In this document: positions 37,040 to 45,676 of the stretch, one piece after another
How positions within the stretch are numbered: the first letter of the stretch is position 1
Layout: each line of letters begins with the position of its first letter
Source of the DNA: Bifidobacterium dentium JCM 1195 = DSM 20436
GTDB lineage: Bacteria; Actinomycetota; Actinomycetes; Actinomycetales; Bifidobacteriaceae
DNA: 64,000 nt
NCBI RefSeq assembly: GCF_001042595.1
Contig: NZ_AP012326.1
Span: 682,001 to 746,000 of the forward strand
Direction: 5' to 3'
Notes under the pieces: model-generated
Seen by the model: only the letters and a program-made list of their open reading frames with translations
Told to the model about the DNA's origin: nothing
Database searches by the model: none
Translations under genes and position numbers: made by a program

Positions 37040-37420
37040 TATGGGACGTGACTGTTGGGCAATGGGCCGGTTCTCGCAGGTGGCGGCCTGCAACGGCGGG
37101 TTCGGGGACGTAGCCGTCGGGCAGCGAGCCGGTTCTCGCAGGACATGGCCCGCAACGGCAGGGTTTGGGGGCGCAACCGTCGAGCAACGGGTCGGCTCTC
37201 GCGGGACATGGCCTATGACAGCAGGGGGTTGGGGACGTAGCCGTCGGATAATGGGCCGGTTCTCGCGGGGCGCTGCCTCTGATGGCCATGTTCGGGGCTG
37301 TGGCCGTCGGGCAATGGGACAGTTCTCGCAGGTTGCACCCCCGGAGGTAGGGCGCCTGTTGGTCAGCGGGACGGTTCTTGCAGGACACGGCCCGCGACGG
37401 CAGGATTTGGGGAAGTTGGG
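37040..37420. repeat. Right array of about six repeats, inverted relative to the left array
   Basis: GGTTCTCGCAGG-type anchors recur at about 37070, 37132, 37193, 37257, 37320 and 37376. Segment 37129-37245 is the reverse complement of 35545-35661 with only a handful of mismatches over 117 bases. The array abuts the 3' end of the LacI gene. Confidence 0.8.
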
Positions 37421-37424
37421 GCAA

Positions 37425-38459
37425 TCAATGCACGCGTTCCGTGGTGCTTCGTAGCACAAGGGAAGTGGATATGACGGAGAACGGTTCCTCCAAGGTTTCG
37501 CCTGCCAGCAACGCGAGTGTCTTACGTGCCGCAATGCGTCCGATTTCCGTAGGATTCTGGTGCATGGTGGTCATGTCCACAATCGAGGCGCTTGGATCGT
37601 CATCGAATCCGACTACGGATACATCCTGAGGCACACGCCATCCCATGCGGCGCAGTTCCTTGAGAAGGGGAACGGCCGCCGCGTCGACGGATACGCAGAT
37701 GCCGGTCGGCTGTTTTGGTGCGCTGAGCAGTTGTGCGACGATGCCGGAATAGATGTCCTGTTCGTTTTGCACGTCCATATGGGTCAACGATGGCACGATG
37801 ATAATGTCATCATCGCCGTAGCCGCATTCCTTGGCGGCGTCCAGAAACCCTTTTTCGCGCACGATGTCCGAGCAGATGAACGGTGAGGCGTTGACGGGTT
37901 GCCCGATGTAGGCGAGCGTCTTGTGTCCCAGTGACTTGAGGAAGCGTACGATTGCGCTCATGGCCGCCGCGTCATCGATTGCGACTCCGGCGTCGAGTCC
38001 GTGCGTGCTGGGGGCGTTCATGCCGACCACAGGGATGGTCAGTTCGCCGAGTACCCGCTTCTTTGCCTCGTCGAAGTCGAAGGATGCTTCGATGATTGCG
38101 TCGACATTGCGATTGCCTGGCAGATTCTGGAAGAAACGATCCAGATCTTCCTGCGTCCACACGATGTAGGGAACGACGTCGTAGTCGGCCTTTGACATCA
38201 CCTCGTAGATGCCTTCGAAGGCGTGGGAGTTGAACCAGCTGCTGATTTCGCTCGGCAACAGCACCGCGATACGCATGGTTTTGCCGGATGCCAGGGATGA
38301 TGCGCTTTTCGAGAAGGAGAAGTGGAGACGGTTGGCCTCTTTTTCGACACGTTCTCTGGTTTCGGGGTTGACTCTGTCCAGTCCACGCAGTGCTCGGGAT
38401 ACGGTGGAGACGGATACTCCGGCCGCCTTGGCCACGTCTGCGATGGTGGTGCGAGTCAC
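37425..38459 (-). CDS. LacI-family transcriptional regulator (alpha-glucoside locus)
   Basis: 344 residues from GTG 38459 after AAGGAGA. The N-terminal HTH TTIADVAKAAGVSVSTVSRAL is followed by the hinge (LASGKTMRIAVLLPSE) and a periplasmic-binding-like effector domain ending VSVVGFDDDPSASI. It is divergent from the GH13 alpha-glucosidase and MFS genes, and palindromic LacI-type boxes lie between them. It most likely represses that operon until an alpha-glucoside binds, although activation cannot be excluded. Confidence 0.92.
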   Translation of the reverse strand: MTRTTIADVAKAAGVSVSTVSRALRGLDRVNPETRERVEKEANRLHFSFSKSASSLASGKTMRIAVLLPSEISSWFNSHAFEGIYEVMSKADYDVVPYIVWTQEDLDRFFQNLPGNRNVDAIIEASFDFDEAKKRVLGELTIPVVGMNAPSTHGLDAGVAIDDAAAMSAIVRFLKSLGHKTLAYIGQPVNASPFICSDIVREKGFLDAAKECGYGDDDIIIVPSLTHMDVQNEQDIYSGIVAQLLSAPKQPTGICVSVDAAAVPLLKELRRMGWRVPQDVSVVGFDDDPSASIVDMTTMHQNPTEIGRIAARKTLALLAGETLEEPFSVISTSLVLRSTTERVH

Positions 38460-38544
38460 GTTCGGTTCTCCTTAAGTCGGGTTTTGCGATTCATATTTGC
38501 TTCGTTCGTCACCCTACCATATCACGACACGCCCATTTTGTAAA

Positions 38545-38777
38545 AACGCTTGCATGACTGCAAACACTGTAATTATTGCCTTTTCTGGCATACTTTGAAG
38601 ATGGCTGGGATTATGACTTGCAAAAATTTGCGCAAGCGCTATTATGAGATTAGTCAACCAATGCACAAACAACAATGTGGTTGCGAAGAATAGTCAAATA
38701 ATTGCAAGGAAAATCAATGCTGCCTAGCAATGATGGGTGACATTGATTGCCGTTAAAAGGTGTACAAACGCTTGCAT
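38545..38777. promoter_or_regulatory. Three LacI-type operator boxes in the divergent intergenic region
   Basis: AACGCTTGCAT at 38545-38555, TTGCGCAAGCGCT at 38628-38640 and AAACGCTTGCAT at 38766-38777 share the CGCTTGCA/TTGCGCAAGCG core. The last box lies just before the alpha-glucosidase ribosome site, and spacing allows looping. The rest of 38460-38791 is AT-rich with no gene. Confidence 0.75.
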
Positions 38778-38791
38778 GATAGGAGGAAAAA

Positions 38792-40549
38792 ATGACTGAA
38801 GTCACCGATCCCGCACTGTGGTGGAAGCAGGCCGTGGTCTATCAGGTCTACCCGCGTTCCTTCAAGGACTCCCGTGGCGAGGGACTCGGCCAGATCGCCG
38901 GTGTGACCGAAAAGATCGACTATCTGAAGGACCTTGGCGTCGACGCCATCTGGCTCAGTCCGTTCTATCCGTCCCAGCTGGCCGACGGTGGCTACGACGT
39001 GGACGATTACCGCAACGTCGACCCGAAGCTCGGAACCATGGATGATTTCGACGAACTCGCCAAGGCCGCACACGCACGAGACATCAAGGTCGTGGTCGAC
39101 ATCGTGCCGAATCACAGCTCCAATCTGCACGAATGGTTCAAGGCCGCCCTCGCAGCCGAACCGGGATCGCCGGAGCGTGACCGCTATATCTTCCGCGACG
39201 GCAAGGGTCCGAATGGCGATCAGCCACCGACCAACTGGGAGAACCATTTCGGCGGCCCGGCATGGACCCGCGTGCCCGACGGCCAGTGGTATCTGCATAT
39301 GTTCACCAAAGAACAGCCCGACTGGAACTGGAACAATCGTGAGGTGCGCGACGATTTTCTCAGGACCTTGCGCTTCTGGCTCGATCACGGCGCCGATGGC
39401 TTCCGCGTGGACGTGGCGCACGGCTTGGCCAAGGATCTTGACCGCGATGACCTCGATGACTATGTGGTCTGGTGCACCAACGACCAGCCGGAGGACGGTT
39501 CTCATCCGGTAATCGATCGTGACGAAGTACATGACATCTATCACGAGTGGCGCAAGGTGTTCAACGAGTACAATCCTCCGGCGTTCGCCGTGGCCGAGGC
39601 CTGGGTGCGTCCGAGCCGACAGCATCTGTATGCCTCGCCGGACGATCTTGGCCAGATCTTCAACTTCGAATTCGCCAAGAAGGACTGGATCCGCGACGAC
39701 ATGCACCTGGCCATCGAGGAGGGGTTGGAGAGCGCGGAACGTTCCGGCTCCACCGCTACGTGGGTGATGAGCAACCATGATGTGATCCGTCATGCCACCC
39801 GTTACGCCCTGCCGCAGGTGCCGACCGGCGAATATCATCGTCTGGCGCTTGATTGGCTGCTGCGCGACGGCACCACGTTCGAAGAGAATCGCGAGCTCGG
39901 CACCAAACGCGCCCGCGCCGCGATCATGATGGAGATGGCGTTGCCCGGTTCCGCCTACGTGTATCAGGGCGAAGAGCTCGGCTTGTTCGAGGTGGCCGAC
40001 ATTCCGTGGGATGAACTGGAAGATCCGTCCGCATGGCGTACGTCCCGTTCCGCCAGCACCAAGGGCCGTGACGGCTGCCGTGTGCCGTTGCCGTGGGTCG
40101 CCGCGGACGCGCCGAAACTGGATGATCCAGACGATGAATTCGGTCACGAAGGTTCCTTCGGATTCTCCCCGGCCGGCGCCACTGCCGAACCGCATCTCCC
40201 GCAGCCGGCATGGTACAAGGATTTTGCGGTCGACGTGGAATCCGCCGATCCTGATTCCATGCTGAACCTGTACCGCCGCGTGCTGGCATTGCGCCATGAC
40301 ATGCAGACCACCGACCTGAGCGTCGAATGGCTGCCGGAAGACCGACCGGGCAAAGCGCATGACGGTGCCAATGGATTCCCCGGCGGCACCATCGCCTACA
40401 AGCGTGCCAATGGATGGGCCTCCATCACCAACTTCGGCGAAGAACCGGTCGCACTGCCGCAGGGCGATGTGCTGCTGACCTCCGGACCGCTCACCGATGA
40501 CGGCAGGCTGCCGCAAGATACCAGCGCCTGGCTGAAATTGGCCGACTAA
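38792..40549 (+). CDS. GH13 alpha-glucosidase
   Basis: 585 residues. The (beta/alpha)8 barrel motifs are complete: DIVPNHSS (residues 103-110), GFRVDVAHG with nucleophile Asp207, VAEAWV with acid Glu269, and MSNHD with Asp330. GFRVDVAHG is typical of actinobacterial GH13_30 alpha-glucosidases such as the bifidobacterial Agl enzymes. No signal peptide, so it acts in the cytoplasm on oligosaccharides such as maltose, isomaltose or trehalulose types; the exact substrate is not readable. AGGAGG precedes ATG 38792. Co-transcribed with the MFS transporter. Confidence 0.92.
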   Translation: MTEVTDPALWWKQAVVYQVYPRSFKDSRGEGLGQIAGVTEKIDYLKDLGVDAIWLSPFYPSQLADGGYDVDDYRNVDPKLGTMDDFDELAKAAHARDIKVVVDIVPNHSSNLHEWFKAALAAEPGSPERDRYIFRDGKGPNGDQPPTNWENHFGGPAWTRVPDGQWYLHMFTKEQPDWNWNNREVRDDFLRTLRFWLDHGADGFRVDVAHGLAKDLDRDDLDDYVVWCTNDQPEDGSHPVIDRDEVHDIYHEWRKVFNEYNPPAFAVAEAWVRPSRQHLYASPDDLGQIFNFEFAKKDWIRDDMHLAIEEGLESAERSGSTATWVMSNHDVIRHATRYALPQVPTGEYHRLALDWLLRDGTTFEENRELGTKRARAAIMMEMALPGSAYVYQGEELGLFEVADIPWDELEDPSAWRTSRSASTKGRDGCRVPLPWVAADAPKLDDPDDEFGHEGSFGFSPAGATAEPHLPQPAWYKDFAVDVESADPDSMLNLYRRVLALRHDMQTTDLSVEWLPEDRPGKAHDGANGFPGGTIAYKRANGWASITNFGEEPVALPQGDVLLTSGPLTDDGRLPQDTSAWLKLAD

Positions 40550-40577
40550 TCGCAAACATCGCGTAAAGGGGATAATT

Positions 40578-41858
40578 ATGTCGAAAATCACTACGGTCGC
40601 ATCCACCGTGCCGGTCGTAACGGAGGAAGGATCGGCGGATAGTGCCAAGTGGCGTTTCACCGGAGGCTTTCTTGCCTTCTCGGTGCTGTCCGGTGCGGCC
40701 TTCTACATGACGATGTCGGTGCTGGTGCCACAGCGCCTGCGTGACATCGGCATCGCCAACTCCACTGCGGTGCTTGGCACCATCAACGCGGTCGGCTCAA
40801 TCGCTTCCATCTTCATCGCACTGTTCATCGGCGCGCTATCCGACCGCACCGCAACCCGTTGGGGCAGGCGCACGCCATGGATCTTCTGCGGCGCGTTCAT
40901 CTACGGCGTCTGCTTCTGGGCGTTGAGCCGTCCGATCAGTGCCGTGATCATCGGCCTCGTCTACGTGCTGGCGTTGATTGGTCTGAACATGGTGCAAGCC
41001 CCGATTTACGCCCGTATCTCCGATCAGGTGGCTCCGACATCGCGTGCCACCGTGTCCGCCGCAATCGGTGCGGGCGGTGTGATCGGCCAGGGCATCGGTA
41101 CGTTGGTCGGCTCCTCGCTGATCGAACATATGGAACTCGGCTTCATCTGCGCAGGCATGTGTGCGCTGGCCGCGGGCGTACTGTCCGTGGTGATCGCTCC
41201 ACGCGAGCCTTCCAGTGAAAACATGCCGAAGAACACCGACGAGCCGCTGTGGAAGGTCGTGGCGGCGTCGCTTACCCCGCCGCTGAAGAATTGCGCCGAC
41301 TTCTACCGTGCGTTCATTTGCCGCACCTGCCTGATCGTCGCCTACCAGATGGTGTTCAGCTATCAGCTGTACATCCTGCAGGATTACATCGGCCAGGACA
41401 AGCTGTCGGCGGCGGCTTCCATCCAGGTCATTTCCGTGATCACCATGATCGTGTCCATCATCGCGTCCCTGGTGGCAGGACCGATTGCGGACGCTCTGAA
41501 CCGCCGCAAGGCGCCGATCATCGTGGCATGCACGTTCTTCGCCATCGGTTTGGCCATGCCGTGGATTTTCCCGACGCAACAGGGCATGTTCCTCTTCGGC
41601 GGCATCGCCAGCTTCGGCTATGGCATGTACCTGTCCGTCGACCAAGCGCTGAACGTCGATGTACTGCCGAACAAGGAAACCGCCGGCAAGGATCTCGGCT
41701 TCATGAACATCGCCACCTGTGCGGGGCAGGCCATCGGCGTGGCCATCACCTCCACGCTGGTGAGCGTGCTCGGCTCCTATACGGTGGTGTTCCCGGTGGC
41801 CATCGGCATGACCGCCATCGCCGCCATCAGCGTGCTGGGCATCAAACGCGTGCGCTGA
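40578..41858 (+). CDS. MFS sugar transporter
   Basis: 426 residues with twelve membrane segments. The loop 2-3 motif LSDRTATRWGRRTPW is the MFS signature of the SLC45/glycoside-pentoside-hexuronide-like group (R-x-G-RR). The partner at 38792 is an intracellular alpha-glucosidase, so an alpha-linked di- or oligosaccharide is the likely cargo. It is 28 bases downstream of the glucosidase with an AAAGGGG site and falls under the same LacI control. Confidence 0.88.
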   Translation: MSKITTVASTVPVVTEEGSADSAKWRFTGGFLAFSVLSGAAFYMTMSVLVPQRLRDIGIANSTAVLGTINAVGSIASIFIALFIGALSDRTATRWGRRTPWIFCGAFIYGVCFWALSRPISAVIIGLVYVLALIGLNMVQAPIYARISDQVAPTSRATVSAAIGAGGVIGQGIGTLVGSSLIEHMELGFICAGMCALAAGVLSVVIAPREPSSENMPKNTDEPLWKVVAASLTPPLKNCADFYRAFICRTCLIVAYQMVFSYQLYILQDYIGQDKLSAAASIQVISVITMIVSIIASLVAGPIADALNRRKAPIIVACTFFAIGLAMPWIFPTQQGMFLFGGIASFGYGMYLSVDQALNVDVLPNKETAGKDLGFMNIATCAGQAIGVAITSTLVSVLGSYTVVFPVAIGMTAIAAISVLGIKRVR

Positions 41859-41880
41859 ACAACGAACCGGAGCGCACCGC

Positions 41881-41920
41881 ATACCGCAGGGCGGGGAAGA
41901 ATCTCCCTACCCTGCGGTAT
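41881..41920 (+). terminator. Hairpin after the MFS gene
   Basis: ATACCGCAGGG (41881-41891) pairs perfectly with CCCTGCGGTAT (41910-41920). Only cttcat follows, so it is a weak intrinsic terminator at best. Confidence 0.55.
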
Positions 41921-41921
41921 C

Positions 41922-41968
41922 TTCATATGTTCGGCTCCACGCAGCGGGCGCGGCCGCAAACATATGAA
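41922..41968. repeat. Inverted repeat TTCATATGTT/AACATATGAA upstream of orn
   Basis: Exact 10-bp arms at 41922-41931 and 41959-41968 enclose a GC-rich loop. The right arm ends 11 bases before the orn start and overlaps its leader. Confidence 0.6.
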
Positions 41969-41979
41969 ACGAGGCAACA

Positions 41980-42633
41980 ATGGTAGATGCGCATGACGGC
42001 GAAACATACACCGCTGAAGGCTCGCGTCTGATCTGGATCGACTGCGAGATGACCGGCTTGGATATCTTCGGCGGCGACGAACTCGTCGAAGTGTCCGTAG
42101 TGCCGACCGACTTCGATCTGAACGTGCTTGACGAGGGCGTCGATTTCGTGATCAAGCCCAGCCAGAAGGCCGTGGATCATATGAACGACTTCGTGCGCAA
42201 CATGCATACCCGCTCCGGCCTGATCAAGGAGTGGGAACACGGCCTTTCTCTCGACGAGGCGCAAGCCAAGGTCGTCGAATACGTCAAGCGATTCACGCCG
42301 GACGGCGTCAAGCCATTGCTGGCCGGCAACACCATCGGCTCCGACAAGAAGTTCCTCGACCACTACATGCCGGAACTCATGGAGCACCTGCATTACCGCA
42401 CCATCGACGTAAGCACGTTCAAGGAACTTGCCCGTCGCTGGTATCCGGCCGTCTACCTCAACCGTCCTCCGAAGAACGGCGGTCACCGCGCGCTCGCCGA
42501 CATCATTGAGTCCCTGGATGAACTGCGTTACTACCGCAAGGCGTTCATGGCGCCGACGCCGGGACCGGATGAGGCCGAGGCCAAGGCCATCGCCGACGAT
42601 ATCAAGGCCACCAGTCTGATCGGCGAGAACTGA
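41980..42633 (+). CDS. orn: Oligoribonuclease
   Basis: 217 residues. DEDDh exonuclease motifs: [12 protein letters not shown] (Exo I), [31 protein letters not shown] in pieces (Exo II), and GGHRALADI with its conserved His and Asp (Exo III). Degrades di- to pentaribonucleotides, including linear pGpG. GAGG precedes ATG 41980. The family is normally about 180-215 residues; the extra C-terminal tail ([15 protein letters not shown]) is polar. Confidence 0.96.
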   Translation: MVDAHDGETYTAEGSRLIWIDCEMTGLDIFGGDELVEVSVVPTDFDLNVLDEGVDFVIKPSQKAVDHMNDFVRNMHTRSGLIKEWEHGLSLDEAQAKVVEYVKRFTPDGVKPLLAGNTIGSDKKFLDHYMPELMEHLHYRTIDVSTFKELARRWYPAVYLNRPPKNGGHRALADIIESLDELRYYRKAFMAPTPGPDEAEAKAIADDIKATSLIGEN

Positions 42634-42718
42634 TCGATTCGGGCGCATGGAACGACGGCGGTCCATGCCGTCCGTGATGTTTCCCCGACAATCGAAGGCA
42701 ATGCAGGAAAGGACCCTT

Positions 42719-43612
42719 ATGAGCGTAGCCGACTGGACCACCATCGACCAGCCGCAGGATATCCGACTCGTGGTCGCCGATATGGACGGCACCTTGTTGG
42801 ACGAACATGGCCGGATTCCCGAAGGCTTCTGGGACATGCTCGCCAGACTGCGTGCGCGCGGCGTCGAATTCGTGCCGGCTTCCGGCCGCCAGTACGCCAC
42901 GCTGCGCAACATGTTCGCTTCGAAGGCGTCCGAAGTGCTGGACGGGGGAGAGCTTTCCTATATCGCGGAGAACGGCAATGTCGTGGCGGTGGACGGCAAG
43001 GTCGTCGAAGTACATGGCGTCGATCTGGGCATCACGCGTCGCACCATCGACATGGTGAACGCCTCCGTGTCCGCCGGCGAATACGATATGGGTCTGGTGA
43101 TCTGCGGTCTCAACACCGCATACGTGCAGCGTACCGATACGCCGTTCCTTGACGAGGTCGGCAAGTATTACGCGGCGTTGAAGATCGTCGATGACCTGCG
43201 CAAGGTGCTGGATTTCGCCGTCGAACCGGACGATTACGTTCCGGGCGAAGAAATCATCCTGAAGCTCGCGATTCTCGATTTCGGCAGTTCCGAGCAGATG
43301 ACGAACAACAAGCTCGCTCATGTAAGGAACGATTACCAGGTGGTCGTCTCCGGGCAGCATTGGGTGGACATCATGAATCCGGCCACCGACAAGAAGCAGG
43401 GCGTCGAGGCGTTGCAGCGCGCGTTGGGCGTCACTCCCGCACAGACGGCGGTGTTCGGCGATTATCTTAACGACCTGCTGATGCTTGAGGCGGGTGACTG
43501 GTCGTTCGCCATGTCCAATGGCCATCCGGACCTGCGGGCGGCCGCACGTTATCTTGCGCCGTCGAACGCCAGTCGTGGTGTGCTCAAGGTTGTTGATAGG
43601 CTGATTGACTGA
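42719..43612 (+). CDS. HAD-superfamily phosphatase, Cof/YidA type
   Basis: 297 residues. Motif I VVADMDGTLLDEHG, motif II FVPASGRQY, a C2-type cap, motif III Lys in DKKQGVEAL and motif IV VFGDYLNDLLML. These are Mg-dependent sugar-phosphate or cofactor phosphatases, with substrate not predictable from sequence. The frame is open further upstream, but ATG 42719 has a GGAAAGGA site. A GC hairpin (ttgcgcgc...gcgcgatt, about 43620-43640) follows. Confidence 0.9.
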   Translation: MSVADWTTIDQPQDIRLVVADMDGTLLDEHGRIPEGFWDMLARLRARGVEFVPASGRQYATLRNMFASKASEVLDGGELSYIAENGNVVAVDGKVVEVHGVDLGITRRTIDMVNASVSAGEYDMGLVICGLNTAYVQRTDTPFLDEVGKYYAALKIVDDLRKVLDFAVEPDDYVPGEEIILKLAILDFGSSEQMTNNKLAHVRNDYQVVVSGQHWVDIMNPATDKKQGVEALQRALGVTPAQTAVFGDYLNDLLMLEAGDWSFAMSNGHPDLRAAARYLAPSNASRGVLKVVDRLID

Positions 43613-43713
43613 CGGATGATTGCGCGCGGAGGCGCGATTGCCCGGTGACGGCCATGCGATTCGGTCGTAGCCGAGTGCGGGCGGTCACATGACGGAGGGG
43701 AAGGCGGTGCGAT

Positions 43714-45120
43714 ATGCGGCAGGAAGAGGCTCTTGCGATTCTGGGCACCGGCGCGAACGTCTTTCTGACCGGTGCGCCCGGTGCCGGTAAGACCTACGTG
43801 CTTAACGAATTCATACGTCAGGCGCGTGCGGATGGCGCCTCCGTGTCGGTCACCGCGTCGACCGGCATCGCGGCCACGCATATCAATGGAGTTACCATCC
43901 ATTCATGGAGTGGCATAGGTCTTGCCAACGCGCTGTCCGATAAACTCGTCACCACCATTCGCATGCGACGCAAGCGCAAGCTGCAGGCGGCCGACATCCT
44001 CATCATCGACGAGGTTTCCATGTTGCATGCGTGGCTGTTCGACATGGTCGATCAGGTGTGCCGTATCATTCGCAAGGATTCGCGGCCGTTTGGCGGACTG
44101 CAGGTGGTGCTTTCCGGAGACTTCTTCCAGTTGCCGCCGGTGTCCGTTTCCGGGCGCGATCATGACCTGATCGTGCCCAGTCCGGAATTCGCGGCATCTC
44201 GTGAACGTTATGCGCGTGCCGGGCTCAATCCTGAGGGATTCGTCACCGAATCGTTGGTATGGCAGGAGTTGAGCCCTGTTGTCTGCTACCTGACCGAGCA
44301 GCATCGTCAAGATGACGGCAAACTGCTTGGCGTACTCACCGACATCCGGGAGGGTTGCGTCAGCGATGAGGATCGTGATCTTCTGTTGACCCGGCTGGGC
44401 CGTATGCCAGAGCCGAATCAACGGGCCGTGAATCTGTTTCCGGTCAACAGACAGGCCGATTCACTCAACGACATGCGTCTGTTCGCGATCAGGGAGGAAC
44501 CGCACGAGTATGTCGCCGAATCCTCCGGCCCGGCAAATCTGGTGGAACGGCTCAAAAGGAACATGCTCGCGCCGGAACATCTGTTGCTCAAGACCGGAGC
44601 TGCCGTGATGGCGGTGCGTAACGATACCGACCGTCAGTTTGTGAACGGCTCCTTGGGCACGGTGCGTGGGTTTGCCTCTGATGCCAAAGGCGGCTGGCCG
44701 ATCGTCGAGTTCGAGAACGGCAATATCGTGACCATGAAGCCGAACTGTTGGCAGATGCAGGACGGTGATACCGTGCTCGCCTGCGTGAATCAGGTGCCGT
44801 TGCGCTGCGCGTGGGCCATTACGATCCACAAGTCGCAGGGGATGACGCTCGACCGTGCGGTCATGGATCTGCGGCGCACTTTCGCGCCCGGCATGGGGTA
44901 TGTGGCGTTGTCGCGGGTGGAGAATCTTGAGGGGTTATATCTGGCGGGCGTGAACGAGCGTATGTTCCTGGTCTCGCCGGATGCGGTGCGGCTTGACGGC
45001 GAGCTCAGGCTTGGTTCGGCGAATGCCAGCGATGCGCTTGCCAGATATGGCGCCTCTGCCTTCATGCCGTTGCCGTCGAGCGATGCGGACGACGAGTTCG
45101 CCCAGGATGCCCTGTTCTGA
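43714..45120 (+). CDS. Pif1-like ATP-dependent DNA helicase
   Basis: 468 residues. Walker A FLTGAPGAGKTYVLNEF, motif Ia TASTGIAATHINGVTIHSW, motif II ILIIDEVSMLHAW, motif III VVLSGDFFQLPPV, and the C-terminal signature WAITIHKSQGMTLDRAVMDL with GYVALSRVENLEGL. This is the Pif1/RecD2-related SF1B 5'-3' helicase organisation, found widely in bacteria and used on G-quadruplexes and recombination intermediates. GGAGGGGA precedes ATG 43714. It is convergent with the membrane gene that follows. Confidence 0.92.
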   Translation: MRQEEALAILGTGANVFLTGAPGAGKTYVLNEFIRQARADGASVSVTASTGIAATHINGVTIHSWSGIGLANALSDKLVTTIRMRRKRKLQAADILIIDEVSMLHAWLFDMVDQVCRIIRKDSRPFGGLQVVLSGDFFQLPPVSVSGRDHDLIVPSPEFAASRERYARAGLNPEGFVTESLVWQELSPVVCYLTEQHRQDDGKLLGVLTDIREGCVSDEDRDLLLTRLGRMPEPNQRAVNLFPVNRQADSLNDMRLFAIREEPHEYVAESSGPANLVERLKRNMLAPEHLLLKTGAAVMAVRNDTDRQFVNGSLGTVRGFASDAKGGWPIVEFENGNIVTMKPNCWQMQDGDTVLACVNQVPLRCAWAITIHKSQGMTLDRAVMDLRRTFAPGMGYVALSRVENLEGLYLAGVNERMFLVSPDAVRLDGELRLGSANASDALARYGASAFMPLPSSDADDEFAQDALF

Positions 45121-45139
45121 TTCGCTTTGTGGCCCTTGG

Positions 45140-45526
45140 TCAGCCCATCGCCTGCAATGAGCGGGCGAGATCGGGGTCGAGCTCGACTTCCGTCTCGACG
45201 TCTTCCGGATCCGGATCCCAGCAGCTGACGATCACGCAGGCCAAGCCGATCAGCAGCCAGATGGGATTGTGCTGCAGGAACGTGAACCCGGGAATCGCAC
45301 GTGTGACGACGAGCCATGCCATCATGCCGACCAGCGCAAGGACATTGAACAGTTTCTTCCATGGCAGTGAAATCAACACCACGCACAGCAGGGCCATGCT
45401 CAGACCCACCCATGTATTGCCTTCCGACAGTACTTCCGGTGCGGCTGCGGCGAATACGAAATAGCAGATGATGCCGATCCAGCCGAGTTTGTTCCAAATC
45501 GAAATGTGCGCGGTAATGTGACGCAT
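45140..45526 (-). CDS. Conserved small membrane protein, 128 aa
   Basis: Four predicted membrane segments (LGWIGIICYFVFAAAAP; TWVGLSMALLCVVLISL; LFNVLALVGMMAWLVV; PIWLLIGLACVIVSC) and an acidic C-terminal tail (DPDPEDVETEVELDPDLARS). No enzymatic motif. Transcribed towards the helicase gene and away from proS. Function unknown. Confidence 0.75.
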   Translation of the reverse strand: MRHITAHISIWNKLGWIGIICYFVFAAAAPEVLSEGNTWVGLSMALLCVVLISLPWKKLFNVLALVGMMAWLVVTRAIPGFTFLQHNPIWLLIGLACVIVSCWDPDPEDVETEVELDPDLARSLQAMG

Positions 45527-45596
45527 GACATGCCGTCCTCTCTCAACGTGCGCCGCTCAATCGTCAGTTTCCTGAGATTATATACAGGCCACATGA

Positions 45597-45620
45597 CTTA
45601 TTTATAACTCTATAAATAAG
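45597..45620. repeat. AT-rich palindrome between the 45140 gene and proS
   Basis: CTTATTTATA (45597-45606), loop actc, and TATAAATAAG (45611-45620) form a perfect 10-bp stem. It probably overlaps the proS promoter and could serve as an operator or promoter element; it has no T-tract. Confidence 0.65.
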
Positions 45621-45676
45621 ATGTTTTCCGAGTGTTCGTAGCAGTTACGTCGCCTTGCCTGAGTAACTTGGGGCGT

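Noticed and set aside
38753..40660. 635-codon - strand frame opposite the alpha-glucosidase
   Set aside because: Complete GH13 motifs and a ribosome site on the + strand show that this is an antisense shadow.
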